From an uncultured Eggerthellaceae bacterium (GTDB lineage: Bacteria > Actinomycetota > Coriobacteriia > Coriobacteriales > Eggerthellaceae): a stretch of DNA of 8,192 nucleotides. The stretch is from NCBI GenBank assembly GCA_934645125.1, contig CAKUDT010000049.1:1-8192 (forward strand). Reading direction: 5' to 3'. The translations under genes and the position numbers were made by a program. The notes under the pieces were generated by a model. That model was given only the letters and a program-made list of their open reading frames with translations, made no database searches and had not been told where the DNA came from. Below, in pieces: positions 1 to 5,793 of this stretch (positions within the stretch are counted from its first letter, which is position 1; every line of letters starts with the position of its first letter).

Positions 1-66
1 TAAAACTTGACAAAGAAATAGCCGCATGACCTGTGGCTTTAGTGGGAGGTCAGGGTGCTCAAACTG

Positions 67-522
67 TCAAATTATGGTGTACGGCGGACAGGCGAACAAT
101 ACCAGGATGCCAACTAAAACAAGCACTGACTTGTACGCGATGGTCACAATGAGCAGTGCAATAACGCAGCGGGTAAGGCTTAGGCCGTCGCGTTTCATGA
201 ACACGAGCTGCATGGGTTGTCCGCCCGATGCGGTGGGTGTGACCAAGCTGAAAAAGAACCCCACGAAGGAATACAAAAAGCAGTGGGAAAGCTGTGGAGC
301 ATCGCCGAACGCGCGCAGCAGATAGAAGATGATAGCGGACTCGCATAGGATAAATGCAATGACCAGCGCAAATCCGGCAATCCAGAAAACTTGGGACGAG
401 CTGCGGATATAGCTCACTAAGGCGCCGAAATCTTCGCCCGATAACACGAAGTAGACCGACACGCCAATGCAAAGCAAAAGGAAGGCCCCATTGCAAAGAA
501 TCTTCTTCAGTTTGCTATTCAT
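67..522 (-). CDS. Flippase-like / LPG synthase transmembrane-domain protein, truncated after 151 residues
   Basis: The 151-residue product is strongly hydrophobic, with likely membrane segments at about residues 8-27, 44-67, 80-95 and 118-147. The segment SLVTPTASGGQPMQ (92-105) matches the conserved core of the UPF0104 / lysylphosphatidylglycerol synthase transmembrane family (YbhN-like flippases), which act on lipids in the cytoplasmic membrane. Full-length members have about 300-350 residues, so only the N-terminal half is present. A TGA at 67-69 ends the frame, and the 66 bases beyond it do not continue as a membrane protein in any of the three minus frames. The gene is therefore either a pseudogene remnant or a premature-stop allele. 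The ATG at 520-522 gives a normal family N-terminus (short, basic, then hydrophobic). The ribosome site is weak, a G-rich run about 13 bases upstream. The gene diverges from the capsule-regulation operon. Confidence 0.7.
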   Translation of the reverse strand: MNSKLKKILCNGAFLLLCIGVSVYFVLSGEDFGALVSYIRSSSQVFWIAGFALVIAFILCESAIIFYLLRAFGDAPQLSHCFLYSFVGFFFSLVTPTASGGQPMQLVFMKRDGLSLTRCVIALLIVTIAYKSVLVLVGILVLFACPPYTII

Positions 523-561
523 GCCTGCGTATTAATCCCCCCTGTTTTTATGCAGCATCTC

Positions 562-589
562 ATTATAGCTTATAGCGATTTTTTGTCCT
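562..589 (-). promoter_or_regulatory. Putative promoter of the flippase-like gene
   Basis: Read on the minus strand there is a perfect -10 hexamer TATAAT (562-567), with AGGACA (584-589, four of six consensus bases) 16 bases upstream of it. Transcription would begin near 555, leaving a leader of about 33 bases before the ATG at 522. Confidence 0.5.
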
Positions 590-763
590 ATTGCGATCTT
601 TCATATCCTTGGGTGCATCTTGCATGCGTCTCGGTGTATTCTTAAACTATATGTGTCGTTTCGGGTTTATCGACGCGTGACCGATGGATGGTCGTATGAC
701 GGATAGCCATGCAAAAAGGGATAAGGTACCATTGTTTCTATATGAATACAGGCCGTTTTGCGG

Positions 764-800
764 CAGTTTCCCGCCAGCCGTTCCATACGGGTTGAAACTG
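764..800. repeat. Inverted repeat overlapping the operon promoter
   Basis: CAGTTTC (764-770) and GAAACTG (794-800) are perfect inverted copies. Between them CCGT (778-781) and ACGG (787-790) form a smaller nested pair. The right arm overlaps the -35 hexamer, so a protein bound here could control the operon. Function is inferred from position only. Confidence 0.4.
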
Positions 801-820
801 GTGTGAAGAACAGATAGTAT
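792..820 (+). promoter_or_regulatory. Putative promoter of the cpsC-cpsD-cpsB operon
   Basis: TTGAAA (792-797) and TAGTAT (815-820) are separated by 17 bases and match the sigma-70-type consensus at four or more positions each. Predicted start is near 827, about 29 bases before the first ATG at 856. Confidence 0.5.
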
Positions 821-855
821 GACGTCTATCATTTTGACGAAAGGGCTTTTTCTCC

Positions 856-1521
856 ATGACATTACTTGAACTCCTGCAGCTTCTGCACAAGAGGCTGGCG
901 CTGGTTATTGCGCTTCCTGTTGTCTTTACGCTGGCAACGGGCATTTATGCTTTTGGTTTTATGGAAGATGTTTATACCTCTGAAGTGCAGCTTTACGTTT
1001 TGACTCAGTCGCAAATCTCGCAGGATCAGTCCTATGCAACCAGTTCCGATACAGCGGCGTCTCAGCAGCTTGCAAACGACATTGCCGTTATTGCCGATAC
1101 GCCTAAAGTGCGCAACGCTACGGCGAAAGCCCTGGGAATGAAGGATTTGAAGGATTACACGCTGGGCGTTAAGAATGCCACCACGAATCGCGTTATCACG
1201 CTTACGGTTACGGCGAACGATCCTGCGGCTGCGGCGCGCGTTGCAAATGAATTTGCCAAGAACACGGCTTCGTGCTCGGTGGAGACCATGGGCTTGAAGG
1301 CGGTCAACATTGTTGACGATGCAACGTCGTCTGACATTCCGAGTGGCCCCAATCGCAAGATGTATTTGGCCGTTGCATTTCTGGCGGGCCTGTTTGTGGC
1401 CGTTGCCATTGTGGTGCTTATGGACATGCTGAACACCACGGTAAAATCGCGCGAAGAAGCCGAAGAACTGTTTGGCCTGCCTGTTTTAGGCACCATGCCT
1501 GAGCTGAAGAAGGTGAAATAG
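856..1521 (+). CDS. cpsC: Wzz/CpsC-type chain-length and kinase-adaptor membrane protein
   Basis: This 221-residue protein has the Wzz (polysaccharide co-polymerase) layout: a short cytoplasmic N-terminus, a membrane segment at about 14-35, an extracellular region at 36-168, a second membrane segment at about 169-191 preceded by proline-containing PSGPNRK, and a cytoplasmic tail ending in the family signature REEAEELFGLPVLGTMP (199-215). In Gram-positive bacteria this class lacks the kinase domain. It instead binds and activates the separate CpsD tyrosine kinase through that tail, and helps set polysaccharide chain length. The next gene, two bases downstream, is such a kinase, which supports the assignment. 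The ATG at 856 puts the protein in register with the family N-terminus (MTLLELLQLL); the ribosome site GAAAGG is weak and rather distant. Length is typical of the family. The symbol is by analogy with streptococcal capsule genes. Confidence 0.88.
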   Translation: MTLLELLQLLHKRLALVIALPVVFTLATGIYAFGFMEDVYTSEVQLYVLTQSQISQDQSYATSSDTAASQQLANDIAVIADTPKVRNATAKALGMKDLKDYTLGVKNATTNRVITLTVTANDPAAAARVANEFAKNTASCSVETMGLKAVNIVDDATSSDIPSGPNRKMYLAVAFLAGLFVAVAIVVLMDMLNTTVKSREEAEELFGLPVLGTMPELKKVK

Positions 1522-1523
1522 CC

Positions 1524-2507
1524 ATGGCGAAGAAGAACCAGAAGAAGTTTGTTTCGATTGATTTCAACGAACTTTCGCATCAGAGCGAAACGCTGCTTGC
1601 CAATATTCGCTTTGCGAGTGTAGACGAGCCGGTTAAGACCATTGTGATTACCAGCACGGGCGTTGATGAGGGTAAAACGACGACCGCCATTGCACTTGCC
1701 ATGGCCATGGCGCGTTCGGGCAAGCGCACGCTGATTATGGATTGCGATATGCGTCGCCGCAGCGTGGGGCGTGTTTTGGGCATGCGCACGAACGCGGGCA
1801 TCTACGCGGTTCTTTCGGGTCGTGTTCCGCTGAAACGTGCTGTAACGCAAACGGCGCAGCCGAACTTGTACCTGCTTGACTGTGAGCCGAATGTAGCGAA
1901 TCCTTCGGATATGCTGTCAACAAAGCGTTTCGCGGCACTTATGGCCACGCTGCGCAACGCGTTCGATTACGTGGTTATTGATACGCCGCCGTTGTCGCTG
2001 TTTGTGGATGCCGCCGTGGTCTCTACGTTAGCCGATGGCGTGGCGCTGGTTGTTCGTCAGCGCATGGCGAAAAAACGCGCTGTTGCCGATGCGTTATCCC
2101 AGCTTGATGCCGCGAATGCGCGTGTTTTGGGCTTAGTGCTCACGTTTGCCCAGAAAGGCGACGACGATTACTACTATTATTACTACTACAACGAAGAGAA
2201 CAAGCGCATCAAAAAGAAGCGCACGCACGCAGCGGGCGATGATGCTTCAGAGCAAGAAGTGCCCGCACCTGCAAGCCGGCGCGAGTTTGATGAGGACAAC
2301 GTTGTGGAGTGGGCGCGGCGCGTTGGCGTAAGCGTGGAAGCGGCGCAGGAGCAAATGCAGGCGCCGGCGAGCCGTCGTGTTTCGTCGCGTGCAAGCCATT
2401 CTGTCGAGAAGCGGGGCGTTGCGGGCACAACGGCTGCGACGGGCGCTGGTGCGGCTGGTGGCGCGAAGTCCGAAAATCCGTTTGCTCCGGGAGTGTTCAA
2501 GAAATAA
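1524..2507 (+). CDS. cpsD: CpsD-type bacterial tyrosine autokinase with extended C-terminus
   Basis: BY-kinases phosphorylate tyrosines in their own tail and thereby control capsule or exopolysaccharide polymerisation at the membrane, working with a CpsC adaptor. The P-loop core is complete: Walker A GVDEGKTT (46-53), the A' motif LIMDCDMRR (70-78) and Walker B FDYVVIDTPP (147-156). The tyrosine cluster follows as seven consecutive Tyr (216-222, bases 2169-2189) after three Asp. In the family this cluster normally lies almost at the C-terminus. Here about 104 residues follow: a basic stretch (KRIKKKR), two APASRR motifs (248-253 and 280-285), a possible helix (VEWARRVGVSVEAAQEQMQ) and an Ala/Gly-rich end. 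The ATG at 1524 is two bases after the cpsC stop, with AAGAAGG upstream inside cpsC. The core kinase call is firm; the tail has no function I can assign. Confidence 0.93.
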   Translation: MAKKNQKKFVSIDFNELSHQSETLLANIRFASVDEPVKTIVITSTGVDEGKTTTAIALAMAMARSGKRTLIMDCDMRRRSVGRVLGMRTNAGIYAVLSGRVPLKRAVTQTAQPNLYLLDCEPNVANPSDMLSTKRFAALMATLRNAFDYVVIDTPPLSLFVDAAVVSTLADGVALVVRQRMAKKRAVADALSQLDAANARVLGLVLTFAQKGDDDYYYYYYYNEENKRIKKKRTHAAGDDASEQEVPAPASRREFDEDNVVEWARRVGVSVEAAQEQMQAPASRRVSSRASHSVEKRGVAGTTAATGAGAAGGAKSENPFAPGVFKK

Positions 2508-2549
2508 CGCCCCTGCTGGCACGCGGGAAAACGGTGAAGGAGCACGTGC

Positions 2550-3179
2550 GTGTTCGATCTACATTGTCATATCCTTCCGGGCGTCGATGACGGCGCGCGC
2601 TCTGTTGCGGAATCGCGCGACATGCTGCGCGCGGCAAAAAAGCAGGGGATTGACACCATTATGTGCACGCCCCACTGCCGTTGGAGTTCTTTTGATCGTT
2701 CGCTTATTCGTGCTGCTTTTTCAGAGATGGAAAAATATGCCAATGACCTGGGGATTTCATTGCAGCTTGGGTATGAGGTGAATTGGCGTAAGCTTTTTGA
2801 GCTGGGTATTGAGCGCGCCCCCGAGTTCACGCTCGGGGACACGAATTTGTTCTTGTTGGAGCTCAGCGACGATGCTATGCCTACGAATTGGCAACGCTTC
2901 ATTTATTCGCTGCAGGTCATGGATTTGCAAGTGGTCATTGCGCATCCCGAGCGCTATCGCGATGTGCAAAAGAATCTTGATATCGCCCGGGAATTAAAAA
3001 ATATGGGCTGCTATCTACAACTTTCCGCAAACTTTATTGAAGGCGGCGCATTCGATGCGCGCCGCCGCACTGCTTCTGCCTTGCTGCGCGAAGACTTGGT
3101 TGATTACGTGGCAAGCGACGCGCACCGAGTGAGCGATTATGCAACGTTCGCGCGTGCGTTGGCGTTTTGCCGACAGTAG
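2550..3179 (+). CDS. cpsB: PHP-family protein-tyrosine phosphatase (CpsB/YwqE type), short form
   Basis: The 209-residue protein is a metal-dependent phosphatase of the PHP superfamily that removes phosphate from the tyrosine cluster of CpsD-type kinases. Visible metal-site motifs are FDLHCHILPGVDDG (His5, His7, Asp13, Asp14), CTPHC (His42), GYE (Glu76), AHPERY (His132) and ASDAHR (Asp190, His192). The GTG start at 2550 is supported by AAGGAG (2537-2542) seven bases upstream and by agreement with the family N-terminus. A 42-base gap separates it from the kinase gene, so it is probably the last gene of the same operon. Family members usually have about 240-255 residues. This one stops soon after the last metal motif and lacks the usual C-terminal helices, but no metal ligand is missing. 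Activity is therefore likely, though not certain. Confidence 0.9.
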   Translation: MFDLHCHILPGVDDGARSVAESRDMLRAAKKQGIDTIMCTPHCRWSSFDRSLIRAAFSEMEKYANDLGISLQLGYEVNWRKLFELGIERAPEFTLGDTNLFLLELSDDAMPTNWQRFIYSLQVMDLQVVIAHPERYRDVQKNLDIARELKNMGCYLQLSANFIEGGAFDARRRTASALLREDLVDYVASDAHRVSDYATFARALAFCRQ

Positions 3180-3204
3180 ACGTGCGCCTACGACAGCCGA
3201 AATA

Positions 3205-3235
3205 CGACAGGCGCCAAAGAGCTTAACGCCTGTCG
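3205..3235. terminator. Hairpin between convergent genes, possible bidirectional terminator
   Basis: CGACAGGCG (3205-3213) and CGCCTGTCG (3227-3235) form a perfect 9-bp GC-rich stem with a 13-base loop, 25 bases after the cpsB stop and just beyond the hydrolase gene on the other strand. Neither side carries a T-run, so it is not a textbook intrinsic terminator. Position between convergent genes makes termination the likeliest role. Confidence 0.5.
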
Positions 3236-3248
3236 CCCTGCCGCTACC

Positions 3249-4256
3249 CTAAAATTCTACCGTGACAAGCTCAGTGCCTTCGGCATCAAAATCGCCCAGA
3301 GCGCACTGCTTCAGCGCAAAATCGCTGTACGTGGTGTAGTAGCAGCTTCCCGTTTCTGTCGAATAACCCGAGGTGTAGATGGTTTTCTCGAAGTTACCGT
3401 TTTTCATGCGGGAAGCGCCCTCGATCATGGAAACGCCTTGCAGCGTGCGGAACAGGCGCGTGACGTTTCTCTGCTCGGACGCAACAGCGGGGTAGTGGGC
3501 GTTCAGGTATGCGGCACGCACGAAACGCGACGTAGAGTAATAATCGCCAGGAAGTGCGCGCATGCCTGCGCCCGTTCCGTAGGCATCCAGGGTCGCGTTG
3601 CTCCACTGGGCTGCTTGCGGCACGTCGGGCGCAACCATGTAGTACGAGCGCAGGTTTTCCAAGTGCCAATCGAATGTCGGCTGGTTTGCTAAAACGTTGA
3701 CCGGGTTGTTGTGAATCTGTATGCCGCGCTCGGTGTATTCCACCACAATGCAGCGGTTTTTGTCCGCAATCATCCAATGCAGCGGTGTGGGGTCCATGCC
3801 GGCAATGGGCGCACCGATAATGGCCACCTTGCTGAGCACTTCAAACACCTGGTCAACAGTGGAAAAGTTGCGCGTAACCCACAGGGGGAATTCATACGAT
3901 GCGATGTTGATCTTTCCATCTACGGGTTCTGCTTCGTATTGCGCGAAGCCGGCAAACAGCAAGCCGCCCATGGCTAAGCCGGCCTCATTCATGCAATCGA
4001 AGTACAAAGGCGTGTCCTGTGCGGCAATACCGATTCCGAGCACGGCATGCGGCGCGTCTGTGCGCGTCAAGGCCTTCTGCGTTTCCTGCGCAGCCGCTGG
4101 TGTGCCGTGGCTGGCTAGCTCGCCATTAAAAGCCCAGGTGCAGTTCCAGTTTCGGGGCGCGAACACGGGAATTTCGCCAAATCCTCTTTCCCAGTCAAGG
4201 TTTCGTCCGAAATACAATGCTCCCGATGCTCCGTTAAATGCGATTGATGTGCACAT
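3249..4256 (-). CDS. Choloylglycine hydrolase family Ntn-hydrolase (bile salt hydrolase / penicillin V acylase type)
   Basis: This family cleaves linear amide bonds using the N-terminal cysteine exposed when Met1 is removed. The 335-residue protein begins MCTSIAF, so Cys2 is the expected nucleophile, and there is no signal peptide, pointing to a cytoplasmic enzyme. The other family residues are present: Arg18 and Asp21 in GRNLDWE, Asn90 in MNEAGL, Asn191 in NQPTFDWHL and Arg244 in STSRFVRAAY. DPTPLHWMIAD (155-165) is also typical. Length fits bile salt hydrolases (about 315-340). A strong ribosome site AAGGAGG lies six bases before the ATG. The substrate could be conjugated bile acids, penicillin V or N-acyl signals such as acyl-homoserine lactones. 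Motifs alone do not decide, although a gut setting would favour bile salts. The gene stands alone, convergent with cpsB and divergent from the malic enzyme gene. Confidence 0.88.
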   Translation of the reverse strand: MCTSIAFNGASGALYFGRNLDWERGFGEIPVFAPRNWNCTWAFNGELASHGTPAAAQETQKALTRTDAPHAVLGIGIAAQDTPLYFDCMNEAGLAMGGLLFAGFAQYEAEPVDGKINIASYEFPLWVTRNFSTVDQVFEVLSKVAIIGAPIAGMDPTPLHWMIADKNRCIVVEYTERGIQIHNNPVNVLANQPTFDWHLENLRSYYMVAPDVPQAAQWSNATLDAYGTGAGMRALPGDYYSTSRFVRAAYLNAHYPAVASEQRNVTRLFRTLQGVSMIEGASRMKNGNFEKTIYTSGYSTETGSCYYTTYSDFALKQCALGDFDAEGTELVTVEF

Positions 4257-4318
4257 GGCATGCCTCCTTCTCTTGTGTTCACGGTGTTCTTCGCAATGCT
4301 TGCTTGCGTGATGATTCT

Positions 4319-4332
4319 TATACCGTATACCG
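4319..4332. repeat. Tandem heptamer TATACCG x2 upstream of the hydrolase gene
   Basis: Two exact adjacent copies of TATACCG (4319-4325, 4326-4332). On the minus strand they include TATAAG/TATACG, possible -10 elements for the hydrolase gene about 60-70 bases from its ATG, but no good -35 is present at normal spacing. Confidence 0.35.
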
Positions 4333-4460
4333 TTTTCGTGCGTGCGTTGCGACCGCGCGTGATTCGTTTCGTTTTTGTTGACTGAGCCTGCTTGATTGTT
4401 GCTTTCTTGTCGATTTCGCGTTCAGCTGGAATTTCTTCTCGCGCGCGCGAAAAAGATACC

Positions 4461-4466
4461 TACAAT
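4461..4466 (+). promoter_or_regulatory. Putative -10 element of the malic enzyme gene
   Basis: TACAAT matches the -10 consensus at five of six positions. No recognisable -35 hexamer lies at 16-18 bases; that space is occupied by a 12-bp alternating CG palindrome (4439-4450). Predicted start near 4473 would place the downstream palindrome inside the leader. Confidence 0.4.
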
Positions 4467-4487
4467 ACGGAAGAGCACAATGCAGAC

Positions 4488-4513
4488 GTACCTCATTCAA
4501 GTGAATCAGGTAC
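4488..4513. promoter_or_regulatory. 26-bp near-perfect palindrome, candidate operator or leader hairpin
   Basis: Outer arms GTACCT (4488-4493) and AGGTAC (4508-4513) and inner arms ATTCA (4495-4499) and TGAAT (4502-4506) are symmetric about the centre at 4500/4501. Eleven of thirteen pairs match. It lies just after the predicted -10 and 28 bases before the malic enzyme ATG, a classic repressor-operator position. I do not recognise the regulator. Confidence 0.55.
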
Positions 4514-4527
4514 AAGTACAAGTACAA
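4510..4527 (+). repeat. Three tandem GTACAA hexamers next to the malic enzyme ribosome site
   Basis: Exact copies lie at 4510-4515, 4516-4521 and 4522-4527. They run directly into the Shine-Dalgarno sequence GGAGAGG (4528-4534) and share GTAC with the palindrome's right arm. Confidence 0.6.
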
Positions 4528-4540
4528 GGAGAGGTTTTTC

Positions 4541-5719
4541 ATGGATTACTATGCCGAGGCACTGAAACTGCACGAGCAGCATCATGGCAAGATTTCGGTT
4601 GCCAGCAAGGTTCCGGTCGAGACAGCTGACGACATGAGCGTTGCGTACACTCCTGGCGTTGCCCAGCCGTGCGTGGAGATTCATAACGATGCAAATAACG
4701 CGTATAAATACACCGCCAAGGGCAATCTTGTTGCCGTTGTTTCCGATGGCAGCGCTGTTTTAGGCCTGGGCAATATCGGTGCCGCTGCGGCCATGCCTGT
4801 TATGGAGGGCAAGTCTGTTCTGTTCAAGCGTTTTGGCAACGTTGATGCGTTCCCGATTTGCCTTGACACGCAGGATACCGAAGAAATCATCCATGCCGTG
4901 AAGCTTATCGCTCCTGTTTTTGGTGGCGTGAACTTGGAAGATATCGGTTCGCCGCGTTGCTTTGAGATCGAGCAGCGCCTTGAGGCCGAACTCGATATTC
5001 CTGTTTTCCACGATGACCAGCACGGAACCGCCATTGTTGTTACCGCTGCTTTGCTGAATGCGCTGAAAGTTGTGGGCAAGGACATTGCCGATATCAAGGT
5101 AGTGCTGAACGGACCGGGCGCCGCAGGTACGGCCATTATCAAGATGATGCTTACGGCGGGCGTGAAGAACGTTATTGCCGTTGACCGCAATGGCATTCTG
5201 CATCACGGTCGCAAGGGCTGCACGGAAGGTTACAAGAAGGATCTGTGCGATATCACGAACCCCGAGAACATTGAAGGTGACTTGGCGCGTGCGTTGCAGG
5301 GTGCCGATGTATTCGTGGGTGTTTCGTCTGCAGGCGTTTTGAAGCCCGAGATGATTGCGACTATGACAGCCGACCCGATTGTGTTTGCCATGGCAAACCC
5401 CGAGCCCGAGATTATGTATGACGACGCCATTGCCGCTGGCGTGAAGGTTATGGGCACGGGTCGGTCCGACATGCCGAACCAGATCAACAACGTGCTGGCA
5501 TTCCCGGGTATCTTCCGCGGCGCGCTGGACGCTCATGCGCGCGACATCAATTACGACATGAAGCTTGCCGCTGCATATGCCATTGCTGGCCTGGTTTCCG
5601 ATGAAGAGCTGAAGCCCGAGTACATCATTCCTTCGGCGCTGGATATGCGCGTGGCCGACACGGTTGCAGCCGCTGTTGCCGAAGCCGCCCGTCGTACGGG
5701 TTCCGCAAAGCAGCTTTAA
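4541..5719 (+). CDS. NAD(P)-dependent malic enzyme (malate oxidoreductase, decarboxylating)
   Basis: The enzyme converts malate to pyruvate and CO2 with reduction of NAD(P)+, linking C4 acids to pyruvate in the cytoplasm. The 392-residue protein is the short bacterial single-enzyme form, without a phosphotransacetylase-like extension. Motifs in order: catalytic Tyr36 in AYTPGVAQPC; Lys91 and Lys95 in EGKSVLFKRFGNVDAFPI, the first being the likely catalytic lysine; metal-binding Glu133/Asp134 in NLEDIGSPRCF; FHDDQHGTAIV (157-166) with Asp158/Asp159; and a Rossmann dinucleotide loop GPGAAGTA (191-198). MANPEPEI (284-291) and GRSDMPNQINNVLAFPGIFRG (307-327) are also diagnostic. GGAGAGG lies six bases before the ATG. 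It appears to be a single-gene unit with its own regulatory leader. NAD versus NADP preference cannot be read with confidence. Confidence 0.95.
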   Translation: MDYYAEALKLHEQHHGKISVASKVPVETADDMSVAYTPGVAQPCVEIHNDANNAYKYTAKGNLVAVVSDGSAVLGLGNIGAAAAMPVMEGKSVLFKRFGNVDAFPICLDTQDTEEIIHAVKLIAPVFGGVNLEDIGSPRCFEIEQRLEAELDIPVFHDDQHGTAIVVTAALLNALKVVGKDIADIKVVLNGPGAAGTAIIKMMLTAGVKNVIAVDRNGILHHGRKGCTEGYKKDLCDITNPENIEGDLARALQGADVFVGVSSAGVLKPEMIATMTADPIVFAMANPEPEIMYDDAIAAGVKVMGTGRSDMPNQINNVLAFPGIFRGALDAHARDINYDMKLAAAYAIAGLVSDEELKPEYIIPSALDMRVADTVAAAVAEAARRTGSAKQL

Positions 5720-5743
5720 AATGCGCTGACCTGCGGTTTTAAG

Positions 5744-5780
5744 AAGCTTGGTGCTCGATTTTGATTCGAGCACCAAGCTT
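5744..5780. terminator. Perfect 15-bp hairpin between convergent malic enzyme and pyrE genes
   Basis: AAGCTTGGTGCTCGA (5744-5758) pairs fully with TCGAGCACCAAGCTT (5766-5780) around a 7-base loop. It lies 24 bases after the malic enzyme stop and 13 bases beyond the pyrE stop. Tails are only modestly T-rich on either strand, so it is likely a shared bidirectional terminator or a 3'-end-protecting hairpin. Confidence 0.75.
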
Positions 5781-5793
5781 TAGTAAGTAAAAA

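Larger units (their letters stand above)
523..855. other. Divergent intergenic region between flippase-like gene and capsule-regulator operon
   Basis: No convincing gene lies in these 333 bases; the minus-strand frames here lack family-like sequence and good ribosome sites. It contains the promoter pairs annotated separately for each direction. A second, weak rightward pair, TTGCAT (620-625) and TAAACT (643-648) with 17-base spacing, would give a leader of about 200 bases if used. Confidence 0.6.

Noticed and set aside
1155..1850. Minus-strand frame of 231 codons opposite cpsC/cpsD
   Set aside because: Composition typical of an antisense shadow, and it spans two well-supported plus-strand genes.
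2169..2189. Tyrosine codon run as a sequencing or slippage artefact
   Set aside because: The codons are mixed TAC/TAT and the run follows acidic residues exactly where a CpsD tyrosine cluster is expected. The frame stays open on both sides.
4760..5776. Minus-strand frame of 338 codons opposite the malic enzyme gene
   Set aside because: Shadow of a strongly supported gene; His/Asn-rich composition with no family.
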